Part shown: piece by piece, positions 1 through 7,498 of the stretch
Numbering within the stretch: the stretch's first letter is position 1
Layout of the letters: each line of letters begins with the position of its first letter
Source: Ignavibacteria bacterium
GTDB taxonomy: Bacteria; Bacteroidota; Ignavibacteria; Ignavibacteriales; Ignavibacteriaceae
DNA: 42,148 nt
NCBI GenBank assembly: GCA_021286645.1
Contig: JAJTBZ010000052.1
Location: forward strand, 1-42,148
Direction of reading: 5' to 3'
Notes under the pieces: model-generated
Told to the model about the DNA's origin: nothing
Seen by the model: the letters and a program-made list of their open reading frames with translations, nothing else
Databases searched by the model: none
Position numbers and translations under genes: made by a program

Positions 1-1
1 T

Positions 2-343
2 GAAGTTGTTGACCTGACCGATTGGTGGGAAAGTGATGTTATCGACTTCAAGCCCGAAGACCACGCCTTCCTAAAAATTGATGAGGAGAACGGTTATTCC
101 ATGATGCCCCTCATTCGTCCCGGTGATGTAGTGTTAATTTCATTTTCGCAAAAACCTGTGGATGGCGATATAGTTGCCGCCCGGTGGGATGAAAATGCCG
201 GCGCGATTAAAGTGTATAACGAAAGCGCGCTGGACCCGAATCTTATAGTTCTAACAAGTTATAATCAGGTAGTGGCACCGATTTTTTTACGAAAAAGTCA
301 GGTCCGCTTGTATAAGGTAGTTTTAATCAAGAAAAAGAAATGA
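2..343 (+). CDS. S24/LexA-like peptidase-domain protein, C-terminal part (5' end outside window)
   Basis: The open frame runs in from the left edge, so the N-terminus (usually a DNA-binding domain in this family) is not visible; 113 residues are seen. The segment NGYSMMPLIRPGDVVLIS matches the S24 active-site region, with the nucleophilic Ser in G-x-SM-x-P followed by a GD turn. The later stretch DGDIVAARWDENAGAIKVY fits the beta-hairpin carrying the general-base Lys. Family members are LexA, phage CI-like repressors, or signal-peptidase-like proteins; without the N-terminus these cannot be separated. The stop overlaps the mnmA start in an ATGA, so the two are probably translationally coupled. 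An internal Met at 101 is not the real start because the frame and the fold both extend upstream of it. The fold is confident; the role as a repressor is inference. Confidence 0.75.
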   Translation, partial: EVVDLTDWWESDVIDFKPEDHAFLKIDEENGYSMMPLIRPGDVVLISFSQKPVDGDIVAARWDENAGAIKVYNESALDPNLIVLTSYNQVVAPIFLRKSQVRLYKVVLIKKKK

Positions 344-1419
344 GTATGAAAGTAGCGGTACTGCTTTCCGGCGGGGTTGATTCATCCGTGGCTTTACGCC
401 TCCTGCAGGAAGATAAGCATGATATAACTGCATTTTATTTAAAAATTTGGCTGCAGGATGAGTTTTCTTTTCTCGGCAATTGCCCGTGGGAAGAAGACCT
501 TGAGTATGCCCGGGGTGTTTGCGAACAGGCTGGCGTGCCACTTGAAATTATACCCCTGCAAGATGAGTACTGGAGCAAAGTTGTAAGTTACGCCATTCGC
601 GAAATTAAAGAAGGGCGCACACCTAACCCGGATATGTTTTGTAACAGCCTTATAAAATTTGGTGAGTTTTTCAATAAAATTTCTCCCGATTACGAAAAAG
701 TAGCTTCGGGCCATTATGCAAATCTGATTCATGGTACTAATTCGCTTGATCTACAATTAACCCCCGACCCGATTAAGGACCAGACGTACTTTCTGGCGTA
801 TTTAACCCGGGCGCAGCTGGGACGGGCTCTCTTCCCGATTGGCAATTATGACAAAAAGGGAATTCGCCGGCTGGCTAAACAGTATAATTTGCCCAATAAA
901 GACCGCAAAGACAGTCAGGGTGTTTGCTTTCTGGGTAAAATAAAATTTCGGGACTTTATCAAGTTCCATTTGGGTGAACTGCCCGGCGATATTGTAAATA
1001 TTGATACCGGTAAAATAATGGGCCGGCACCCGGGATATTATTACTATACTATCGGTCAACGTTCCGGTATTGGTTTGCATGGCGGGCCCTGGTATGTAAT
1101 TCAAAAAGATATTGTCAAAAATATTGTGTATATTTCCGGAAGCGCCGACTTGCTGGAACGCGAACAAAACAGTTTTAGGGTAGCCCATATCAATTGGATT
1201 AACAAGCCCGATTCCGAAGACTCTCTGCTGCGAGTGAAAATACGGCATGGCGCCCGATTCTTCGATTGCAGGCTTACTCTCGATTCCGAAAACTCAGGCA
1301 ATGTTCAGTTGCAGGGAAGCGACAAAGGAATAGCAGCAGGGCAATTTGCCGTTTTTTATAACGGTTTATCCTGCCTGGGCGGTGGTATTATAGATACAAT
1401 TGATTACATACAATCATAG
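340..1419 (+). CDS. mnmA: tRNA-uridine 2-sulfurtransferase MnmA
   Basis: MnmA installs the 2-thio group on wobble U34 of tRNA-Lys, -Glu and -Gln, using ATP to adenylate the uridine and a cysteine persulfide as sulfur donor in the cytoplasm. The 359-residue length is normal. The N-terminal PP-loop SGGVDSS is at residues 10-16. The persulfide pair is intact: Cys101 in NPDMFCN and Cys196 in DSQGVCFLG. The C-terminal beta-barrel region with YTIGQRSGIGLHGGPWYV is also present. The region around residues 35-50 (KIWLQDEFSFLGNCPWEED) resembles the subgroup that includes plastid-like MnmA rather than the E. coli form. ATG at 340 overlaps the stop of the upstream S24-like gene by four bases; an ATG two codons later is an alternative start. 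Function is well supported by motifs. Confidence 0.95.
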   Translation: MSMKVAVLLSGGVDSSVALRLLQEDKHDITAFYLKIWLQDEFSFLGNCPWEEDLEYARGVCEQAGVPLEIIPLQDEYWSKVVSYAIREIKEGRTPNPDMFCNSLIKFGEFFNKISPDYEKVASGHYANLIHGTNSLDLQLTPDPIKDQTYFLAYLTRAQLGRALFPIGNYDKKGIRRLAKQYNLPNKDRKDSQGVCFLGKIKFRDFIKFHLGELPGDIVNIDTGKIMGRHPGYYYYTIGQRSGIGLHGGPWYVIQKDIVKNIVYISGSADLLEREQNSFRVAHINWINKPDSEDSLLRVKIRHGARFFDCRLTLDSENSGNVQLQGSDKGIAAGQFAVFYNGLSCLGGGIIDTIDYIQS

Positions 1420-1451
1420 AGTATTGTCAGATTATAGTAAACGGAATTTCT

Positions 1452-3497
1452 ATGCAGAAAAATATTTGGCTCTCATATATTAAACATCCATCTGTTGCCG
1501 GATTTAATTATGAAACTATTCTCCGGAAATCCCATAACGTACTTAGCATTGGTCCTCAACCCGATCTAAAAAAGCTTCGGGAGCAATATTTGGATAAGAT
1601 CGCGGTTCCGGTACCACCAAGCGATGTGGTAGTGCCATATAACGTCAGCATTGCCGATCTTCGTGATAAACTTGCTCAAAGACCTTCCCCCGACTTATTC
1701 ATCTGGATAGAATCATTCGACGGCTTTTACCCTGAGGATGTGCAGGCGCTCACCTGCCCCAAAATTTGTCTGTTGCAGAACACGCATCTTTCGCTTGCAT
1801 GGCATTATGAGTGGGCATCTCAATTCGATTATGTATTCCTTGCCCAAAGGGAATACGTAGCGGAATTCCGCAAACGCGGTATAACACAAACTTACTGGCT
1901 GCCAGATGCTTTCGATCCCGAAGTCATGAGAAAGGCTTCCTTGTTAAAGAAATACGATATTGTTTATCCTGGTCTTATTCAGCATGGCAGCAGGTGTGAA
2001 GAACTGACATCCATGCTCTCCAGCCTCTTCAGTTTCAAGAACGATGTCCGTTTCCTTAGCGAGCGGGCTATTCAGCTTTCCCAGTCACGTATTGTCTTTC
2101 GCAACTCTGTGAAAAACGAGTTAGATTCCACAGTTTTCGATACGCTCGGGTGCGGCTCACTCTTATTTACCGATCGCAGCCTTAATTCGGGGCTGGATGA
2201 ATTATTTGTCGATGGCGAAGACATTGTAATTTACGAGCCGGATAACATAATTGACAAGGCTGAATATTACATAAAACATGGTAACGAGCGCGAGCGCATT
2301 GCAGAGGCAGGTTATGAGCGTGTTATTGCCGCTCACACTTATGAGCACAGGGTACAGGATATGTTGGACGTGGTTACCGGCTTACGGCAGGATACGCCCG
2401 ATGCAGCTGAATTGCGCAAAAGATCTCTGGGGAGTAAATATGTTCCCCATACCTTACCGGCAAAAACTTATTCCGTGGATGAAATTTTATCATTTGAAAT
2501 ACCTGAAACCCCGGGACGTAGTTTCATCATTCCGGTGCTCGATCTAAGTTCTCAAACAGAATTTACTTTCGAAACCCTGCTGGAAGATCTTAACCATCTT
2601 GAAGGAGATGTTATTGTTGTTTTTAATTCAGTCGAAATGGCCGACCGATTTAAACATCACCCGCGAATTACCTATAGCGCTTCTCTAAGCCATAATGTTG
2701 GTGTTGCGCGTGCATGGAATATAGGACTAATGATGTCCCGAACACCGGTGAGTTTTATTATTAATTCTGATTTACATATTGAACGTTCTGCTGTTGATGC
2801 GGTAGAGAAGGCTCTCTACGAGCTTGATAACGCGGCTATTGTCGGCATTGAAGGCGGATACATCGATTTTAATACCGCAGAAGATATTCAGCGGTTCTTT
2901 CATGGTACATTTACTATGCCTATTCAGGTTGATAATGTATCCGGATTTTTCTTCGCGGTGAAAACTTCTCTTTTTCACGATGGTACCCTGCTTTTCGAAA
3001 ACGCCTTTACCCCCTGTTATTATGAAGAATGGGATCTGGGTCTGCAAATAAAGAAAGCCGGACTCAAGTCATATATCATACCTGCTGAAGGAGTTCACCA
3101 CGAATTCAATACACGCGCCCGGACCGGTAAATTACAGTACTATAATGAAGAAGATACCATAATGAATATATCTGACCGGAACCAGAAAATCTTCTGGAAG
3201 AAGTGGGTAAAGATTATTCAGGAAACCGGTGAGCAGGATTTTATCCGCAGCCTTTGGTTCGAGAACCGGAAAAAAGCCGGGGAAGCTCTGCTTGCAGATA
3301 ATAAACTTGAAGAGGCAGAAAAAATATTCAGAGATATTCTTTCAAAAGACGATATAGAGATAAACGCGAACTACTATTGTGGGTTTATTTGCTACATTAC
3401 CGGCAGAACAGCAGAAGCAAAAAATTATTTTGAGAAGGTAATAGAAATAAATCCCGACGCGCATGCCGCACGGGGGTATCTGGATACAATTTCATAA
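1452..3497 (+). CDS. Three-domain glycosyltransferase: CgeB-like GT-B, GT2-like GT-A, C-terminal TPR
   Basis: A 681-residue cytoplasmic protein with no signal peptide. Residues ~1-320 look like the DUF3880/CgeB type GT-B fold; the donor-site half contains FDTLGCGSLLFTDRSLNSG and then a GEDIVIYEP stretch, as in family-1-like transferases. Residues ~355-560 form a GT2-like GT-A domain: FIIPVLDLSSQ at its start, the acceptor-side SHNVGVARAWNIGLMMS, a DxD-like FIINSDLHIE, and YYEEWDLGLQIKKAG near the end. Residues ~605-681 hold about two TPR units (for example KLEEAEKIFRDIL and AEAKNYFEKVIEINPDA). Two transferase domains plus TPR suggest glycan or protein-linked sugar assembly, but donor and acceptor cannot be read from sequence. 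The gap to mnmA is short (32 bases). The ATG has a GGA six bases upstream. Confidence 0.8.
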   Translation: MQKNIWLSYIKHPSVAGFNYETILRKSHNVLSIGPQPDLKKLREQYLDKIAVPVPPSDVVVPYNVSIADLRDKLAQRPSPDLFIWIESFDGFYPEDVQALTCPKICLLQNTHLSLAWHYEWASQFDYVFLAQREYVAEFRKRGITQTYWLPDAFDPEVMRKASLLKKYDIVYPGLIQHGSRCEELTSMLSSLFSFKNDVRFLSERAIQLSQSRIVFRNSVKNELDSTVFDTLGCGSLLFTDRSLNSGLDELFVDGEDIVIYEPDNIIDKAEYYIKHGNERERIAEAGYERVIAAHTYEHRVQDMLDVVTGLRQDTPDAAELRKRSLGSKYVPHTLPAKTYSVDEILSFEIPETPGRSFIIPVLDLSSQTEFTFETLLEDLNHLEGDVIVVFNSVEMADRFKHHPRITYSASLSHNVGVARAWNIGLMMSRTPVSFIINSDLHIERSAVDAVEKALYELDNAAIVGIEGGYIDFNTAEDIQRFFHGTFTMPIQVDNVSGFFFAVKTSLFHDGTLLFENAFTPCYYEEWDLGLQIKKAGLKSYIIPAEGVHHEFNTRARTGKLQYYNEEDTIMNISDRNQKIFWKKWVKIIQETGEQDFIRSLWFENRKKAGEALLADNKLEEAEKIFRDILSKDDIEINANYYCGFICYITGRTAEAKNYFEKVIEINPDAHAARGYLDTIS

Positions 3498-3537
3498 AGC
3501 CTGAGGTTAATTAGCGGTCACCTGTTGTGCCGAATCA

Positions 3538-3690
3538 CTAATTTGTGATCATGTATAATATAACGTTCAGTACTACTATAGCAAGAATTACAAAAAGGAC
3601 AAGAGCCGTTCTTTCTCTTTTCTTCCTATCCTGATGAATTTCACCTCCCAATTCCTGAAAGGTACTTTTTCCGCTGCCAAATTTAAACAT
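3538..3690 (-). CDS. Small single-pass membrane protein (50 aa), unknown function
   Basis: This reading frame fills the otherwise empty gap between the glycosyltransferase and the next gene. It begins MFKFGSGKSTFQELGGEIHQ, continues with a strongly charged stretch (DRKKRERT), then an uninterrupted hydrophobic helix ALVLFVILAIVVLNVILYMI, and ends in TN-stop. Positive charges just before the helix predict a cytoplasmic N-terminus. Upstream on the same strand TTTG (3741-3744), 18 bases, then AATCTTTG (3715-3722) is one mismatch from the TTTG/TAnnTTTG promoter of this phylum, placing transcription start close to the ATG. I do not recognise the family. The composition, clean topology and promoter support a real gene; the lack of a good Shine-Dalgarno sequence is the main doubt. 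Confidence 0.55.
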   Translation of the reverse strand: MFKFGSGKSTFQELGGEIHQDRKKRERTALVLFVILAIVVLNVILYMITN

Positions 3691-3714
3691 AGAATTCTAA
3701 TTTATTTTCCTGGC

Positions 3715-3744
3715 CAAAGATTCAATTAACTGATAATAACCAAA
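3715..3744 (-). promoter_or_regulatory. Candidate housekeeping promoter for the 50-aa membrane protein
   Basis: On the minus strand TTTG at 3741-3744 is followed after 18 bases by AATCTTTG at 3715-3722. This is one base off the Bacteroidota consensus TTTG-N17-23-TAnnTTTG. It lies about 25 bases upstream of the small ORF's ATG. It was found by eye and has not been tested against background frequency. Confidence 0.35.
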
Positions 3745-3809
3745 ACAGAGCTGTTTCGATTTGGAATGGTAAAATACAAAAAAAAAAGATTCTGTATAAT
3801 AATTTTCCG

Positions 3810-4472
3810 TTATTTCAGCTTTAGTGGCAACTTTTCCTCTGTCTTTATTTCATTTATCGGATAAGCTGAAAATGCATATCCTTCGTGATGTAAAATCCGT
3901 AAAAAATCTTCAAAATGAAGTTGATGTATACTGGGAATTCGAGCCAGAAGCAAAATTGCCGGGGGTGTGAAATAATAGATACCTGCCGGTTTCCACTGAT
4001 ATACCGCCGGTTGTGGCGATATCTTTATAATGGAATCCCTTTCATCAAGAAGTAAACTGCAAGACGAGGAAGCCCCCTCTTTGGCAGTTACTCCCAACAC
4101 CACATCAGCCTTTCTTGCGAGTTGAGCAAACGTTAAAAAATCCGCTAAATCAATTCCAGGATTTAACATACCCGGGAAAAGCAAACATACCGGCTCTTCT
4201 ATTCCCTGCTCATAGAGTGTTTCCAGAATTTCTAAATCATTTTCATAGCTGAACACCTGCCAATTGATGCAACGAGGGATTATCTGCGGTCGGGACAAAT
4301 GCACCGGCCGAAGCCTGGTCGGTAAGAACATCCACAGATTCTCAATTTTATAGGGGTTGGGTGATTTTATAAGGGAATCGATCGCTACCCTATAATCGGG
4401 TGCTATCGATTCCCTGAGAGTTTTTTTTGTCTGTCTGCCGGGTTGGGGACCCGTTGTAAGGGCAAGTATCAT
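3810..4472 (-). CDS. Degenerate sugar-nucleotidyltransferase-like protein (probable non-catalytic)
   Basis: A 220-residue protein whose order of elements follows the NTP_transferase fold. The N-terminus ILALTTGPQPGRQTKKTLRE sits where active enzymes have ILAGGxGxRLxPLT...K; the glycine-rich loop is lost. The middle (EPVCLLFPGMLNPGIDLADFL) aligns with the strand carrying the metal-binding GD, but here it reads PGM. The segment KADVVLGVTAKEGASSS and then AVYQWKPAGIYYFTPPAILLL matches the later region ending in the usual 'aGiYvfspevl'. The missing loop and metal Asp suggest a structural or regulatory protein rather than an enzyme. No membrane segment or signal peptide is seen. The start has no clear Shine-Dalgarno sequence. 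The family link is my reading of the pattern, not a search result. Confidence 0.55.
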   Translation of the reverse strand: MILALTTGPQPGRQTKKTLRESIAPDYRVAIDSLIKSPNPYKIENLWMFLPTRLRPVHLSRPQIIPRCINWQVFSYENDLEILETLYEQGIEEPVCLLFPGMLNPGIDLADFLTFAQLARKADVVLGVTAKEGASSSCSLLLDERDSIIKISPQPAVYQWKPAGIYYFTPPAILLLARIPSIHQLHFEDFLRILHHEGYAFSAYPINEIKTEEKLPLKLK

Positions 4473-4490
4473 AAAAGTCTAATTCTAAGT

Positions 4491-4550
4491 GGGCTCATAA
4501 TTTGTTATCCGGGTGTATAGTTTCCTCACTATACTAAAAATCATGAGCCC
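4491..4550. repeat. Nested inverted repeat (long hairpin) between two minus-strand genes
   Basis: Outer arms GGGCTCATaATTT (4491-4503) and AAATcATGAGCCC (4538-4550) pair over 13 positions with one mismatch. Inside lies a second perfect stem, GTATAG (4515-4520) and CTATAC (4529-4534), with an eight-base loop. Transcribed from the barrel gene at 4565-5092, it would fold just after that stop codon. There is no run of T after it on either strand, so it is not a standard intrinsic terminator. It may be a 3'-end stabiliser, a processing site, or a palindromic repeat found elsewhere in the genome. Confidence 0.6.
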
Positions 4551-4564
4551 TGGTGCCACATTAG

Positions 4565-5092
4565 TTAAAAATAAAACCGGGCAGTAATAACAGAACTTGT
4601 ATTGACGTATAGATCATTTTCTTCTTTCGGAACATCACGGCTAAACTGGGCATTAATTCCTATTTTTTCTTTAACACCGATACTGAACTGTTTTGCAAGA
4701 TAGTACTCCGCGCCTAATATAACATTTGCCTGAAGACTATTTTTTGCATCTGGTTCGGTTACATAAAAGCCACCCGATTTTACCGTCTCATAAATAGCAT
4801 CGACACCTATATAAGGACGCAGATCACTCTGGCCAAAATGATACAGGCAGGCCGCGCCAATTCGAAAATCCGTACCGGTAACTTTAGTCTGATTCGGAGC
4901 TGCATCACCCCCGGGGGAATATACATTTAAGCCAAGAATTAATTCGCCTGATAGCGAAGGCGTAAAATAATAGGCACCAATTATATTTGGCGAGGTTACC
5001 CCGTCTATACCAATTCCATATTTTCCTGTCTGGGCAAACGACATGGTGCTAACCAGACCTAATACTATTGCAAATAAAATACCTCTTTTCAT
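4565..5092 (-). CDS. Outer-membrane beta-barrel protein (porin-like, small)
   Basis: A 175-residue secreted protein. The chosen ATG at 5092 has GGAG five to six bases upstream and gives the signal peptide MKRGILFAIVLGLVSTMSFAQ; a start eight codons earlier would bury that signal. The mature part alternates short polar and aromatic strands (AYYFTPSLSGELILGLNVY, DFRIGAACLYHFG, LQANVILGAEYYLAKQFSIG), and it ends in a hydrophobic-aromatic strand SSVITARFYF, as expected for an outer-membrane barrel of about eight strands. No ligand can be inferred. It is divergent from a sigma-54 activator, with a sigma-54-like site and a palindrome between the two genes, so it may be that activator's target. Confidence 0.75.
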   Translation of the reverse strand: MKRGILFAIVLGLVSTMSFAQTGKYGIGIDGVTSPNIIGAYYFTPSLSGELILGLNVYSPGGDAAPNQTKVTGTDFRIGAACLYHFGQSDLRPYIGVDAIYETVKSGGFYVTEPDAKNSLQANVILGAEYYLAKQFSIGVKEKIGINAQFSRDVPKEENDLYVNTSSVITARFYF

Positions 5093-5121
5093 TTTATCTC
5101 CATTTTTGTTAAACATTGCTT

Positions 5122-5136
5122 ACTGTATCGTACAGT
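5122..5136. promoter_or_regulatory. Palindrome in the leader of the small barrel gene (possible operator)
   Basis: ACTGTA-TCG-TACAGT is a perfect 6+6 inverted repeat with a three-base centre. It sits between the candidate sigma-54 site (5155-5170) and the barrel start at 5092, so it would fall near the transcription start or in the 5'UTR. It could be bound by a dimeric regulator or fold as a small RNA hairpin. The symmetry is seen directly; the role is inferred. Confidence 0.4.
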
Positions 5137-5154
5137 GTAATTTGTTATTATATA

Positions 5155-5170
5155 TTCAACTCGTGTGCCA
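5155..5170 (-). promoter_or_regulatory. Candidate sigma-54 (-24/-12) promoter for the small barrel gene
   Basis: On the minus strand the bases read TGGCAC-ACGAG-TTGAA, against the sigma-54 consensus TGGCAC-N5-TTGCA. The GG element and spacing are right, while the -12 GC is replaced by GA. It lies about 62 bases before the ATG of the barrel gene and in the same divergent region as a sigma-54 activator; rpoN itself is at 15943. The off-consensus -12 position keeps confidence low. Confidence 0.35.
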
Positions 5171-5288
5171 ATTATTAAATTGCCATTATTGTGGATTTTT
5201 CGCATATTTGGAGGCGCGTATTCTTTTATTTAAGCAATTACCTTTATATAGTTCTTATATTTAAGCTTTCTATTGGATTAAAGAAATT

Positions 5289-7445
5289 ATGATACCCCTT
5301 GATATACCTTCTATGTTATCAATTAACGATGCCATAGCAAACATAAAGAACCCGTATCAGCAGCTTTTTACAATATTTACAAAACTTTCTGACCTGTTGC
5401 AAATGCGCCTGAACGGGCTAATTACTCTTAGCTATAATCATAGCACAGTCCACTTACATTTCCGCGAAAATCTCTCGCAGGGGCCACAGTTACCTCAGGC
5501 CATTCATCACCACTCTATGAAATTAGATCAGTTCACCGAATTATTAGGAGGCCTGCCTAACACAATAACATCTGTTTCCCGGCAAGCTTTATTTGCGCTA
5601 CTGGGTAAAAATGTTCCTTCCCCTCGTTCGGGTAAAAAAGGATACGATGAATTTATTCTCATTCCCATGCTTTCTGCAGGCGAACTGATTGGATATTTCC
5701 CTCTCGAAATTGCCTTGAATACCCTTAGCAGATCTGATAAAAATTATCTCATGAATGTCGCGAATCTGGTAGCAATTTCTTTACGCAATGTAAGCGCGTA
5801 CCATGAAATGCGAATGCTGAAAGAGGAACATGAAGCAAACCTTCGAATGAACAATGCTCTTGTTACTATTAATAAGAGCGATATATTTTATGCCAGGCTC
5901 GCGGAAGAAATTAGTTCATTTATCGGGTGCGACAATGTACTGGTAAGCTTTAAGCAAAAATCCATGCTGATATCCTCTGTTGTTTCCATTATGAAACAAA
6001 AAGGCTCACAGTTTCAGGTGGTTCCTTCTGCCAAAAGCAGCAGTGTTGCAATACTTTTGGCCCGGGAAGAATTCGAGAAAAGCCGGGAGAATTCATTCAT
6101 CGAACTCTACGATGCAGATTTTGATCGAATCTGCCTGCAATCTTCCCATTTTAAACAAATGAAAGAAAAATGCGGAGCAAACTCCGTAATGTTGTTTAAG
6201 TACACATCCACAGATGAAACGGAATTACTTCTTGCTATTAGCCGGAATAGAGATACAGCACTTTCCGAGGCCAAGTATTTTTTGCAGCGCCAGGAATTAA
6301 TTACTATTCCCGGTGTACAATTCACAAGCAAATCAAATCCTACCTGGGATGAAGAATTGAGCTTTTTTTGTTCTCTTCTTCCACAATTATATTTAGTTCT
6401 TTCAAATTACCATGCTTTCGAATCTATTAACAGCTTAAAAGCTAAACTTGAAGAAGAAAAAACATTCCTGCTGAGTGAAATTAACACCAGTCAGAATTTT
6501 CAGGAAATAATTGGCAAGAGTGCTGCAATCAAAGGTGCATTGCTAAAAGTTGAGCAGGTTGCCCCGATTGATGCAACGGTTTTACTGTACGGCGAAACAG
6601 GCACAGGAAAAGAACTTTTTGCCCGGGCGATTCATAACCTTTCGTTGAGAAAAGAGAAAGCTTTTATTAAAGTTAATTGCGCCGCGCTCCCCGCGCAACT
6701 CATAGAATCGGAACTCTTCGGTCATGAAAAGGGCAGTTTTACCGGCGCTATTGAACGGCGTATCGGTAGATTTGAGTTGGCAAATGGCGGAACAATATTT
6801 CTGGATGAAATTGGCGAACTGCCTTTAGACCTTCAGGTAAAACTGCTCAGAGTGCTCCAGGAAAGAGAATTCGAGCGCATTGGTGGAAAGACTACCCTCA
6901 AAGCCGATGTCCGGATTATAGCAGCCACCAATCGGGATTTGGAAAAGGAGGTAGCGCATAACAGATTCAGGGCAGATCTGTATTTTCGTCTAAATGTATT
7001 CCCTATTCTTGTTCCTCCACTCCGTGAACGTAAAGAAGATATCCCGCTGTTAATTCGCTATTTCCTTGAACAATATTCAAAAAAGATCGGGAAGACAGTT
7101 ACCACAATAAAGAAAAACAGCCTTGATGATCTTTCCAACTACTCCTGGCCGGGCAATATCAGGGAATTAGAACATATGGTTGAAAGAGCTCTTATACTCT
7201 CAGATGGTGAAACAATCCATTTTACCGGACTCATATCGGCTTCTGAACCAACAGATATTGCGCTGCATACATCATTCAAAACTATGGAGGAAATGGAGAA
7301 GGAGCACATAATACAGGCATTACGGTACACCAAGGGTAAAGTGATGGGAAGAAACAGCGCGGCCGAGTTGCTGGGAATGAATGGGAAAACTCTTGGCTCA
7401 AGAATGAGAAAATTAGGAATTAAGCGGGAAGTGCAATTTATATAA
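5289..7445 (+). CDS. Sigma-54-dependent activator: GAF-like sensor, AAA+ ATPase, Fis HTH
   Basis: A 718-residue enhancer-binding protein of the FhlA/NorR-like layout. Residues ~1-400 have no receiver domain and look like one or two GAF-type sensor modules, so it senses a small molecule or redox state rather than a phosphoryl group. The AAA+ domain has Walker A GETGTGKE (from ~435), the sigma-54 contact loop as GSFTGA (~482, an accepted variant of GAFTGA), Walker B IFLDE (~503-507), and the arginine-containing [13 protein letters not shown] and [11 protein letters not shown]. The C-terminal Fis-type helix-turn-helix includes [20 protein letters not shown]. It should hydrolyse ATP to open sigma-54 promoters. 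Its divergent neighbour is a barrel protein with a candidate -24/-12 site. The start lacks a strong Shine-Dalgarno sequence. Function class is firm; signal and targets are unknown. Confidence 0.9.
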   Translation: MIPLDIPSMLSINDAIANIKNPYQQLFTIFTKLSDLLQMRLNGLITLSYNHSTVHLHFRENLSQGPQLPQAIHHHSMKLDQFTELLGGLPNTITSVSRQALFALLGKNVPSPRSGKKGYDEFILIPMLSAGELIGYFPLEIALNTLSRSDKNYLMNVANLVAISLRNVSAYHEMRMLKEEHEANLRMNNALVTINKSDIFYARLAEEISSFIGCDNVLVSFKQKSMLISSVVSIMKQKGSQFQVVPSAKSSSVAILLAREEFEKSRENSFIELYDADFDRICLQSSHFKQMKEKCGANSVMLFKYTSTDETELLLAISRNRDTALSEAKYFLQRQELITIPGVQFTSKSNPTWDEELSFFCSLLPQLYLVLSNYHAFESINSLKAKLEEEKTFLLSEINTSQNFQEIIGKSAAIKGALLKVEQVAPIDATVLLYGETGTGKELFARAIHNLSLRKEKAFIKVNCAALPAQLIESELFGHEKGSFTGAIERRIGRFELANGGTIFLDEIGELPLDLQVKLLRVLQEREFERIGGKTTLKADVRIIAATNRDLEKEVAHNRFRADLYFRLNVFPILVPPLRERKEDIPLLIRYFLEQYSKKIGKTVTTIKKNSLDDLSNYSWPGNIRELEHMVERALILSDGETIHFTGLISASEPTDIALHTSFKTMEEMEKEHIIQALRYTKGKVMGRNSAAELLGMNGKTLGSRMRKLGIKREVQFI

Positions 7446-7479
7446 AAAAAAGCCGTGGCATTTTCCAATGCCACGGCTT
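7443..7479 (-). terminator. Intrinsic terminator for the OmpA gene, shared by convergent genes
   Basis: A perfect stem GCCGTGGCAT/ATGCCACGGC (7452-7461 and 7468-7477) with a six-base loop lies between two convergent genes. Read on the minus strand it is followed directly by a run of T (complement of the A-run at 7443-7451), so it is a classical terminator for the OmpA gene. On the plus strand it lacks a T-run but may still end the activator transcript. Confidence 0.85.
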
Positions 7480-7498
7480 AACAATATCTACGAATAGA

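Noticed and set aside
802-1248. A 148-codon minus-strand open frame inside mnmA
   Set aside because: mnmA is intact over this stretch and the antisense translation shows no family signature.
3778-3787. Ten-base A-run after the degenerate nucleotidyltransferase gene as a terminator
   Set aside because: On the minus strand it is a T-run, but no convincing stem precedes it.
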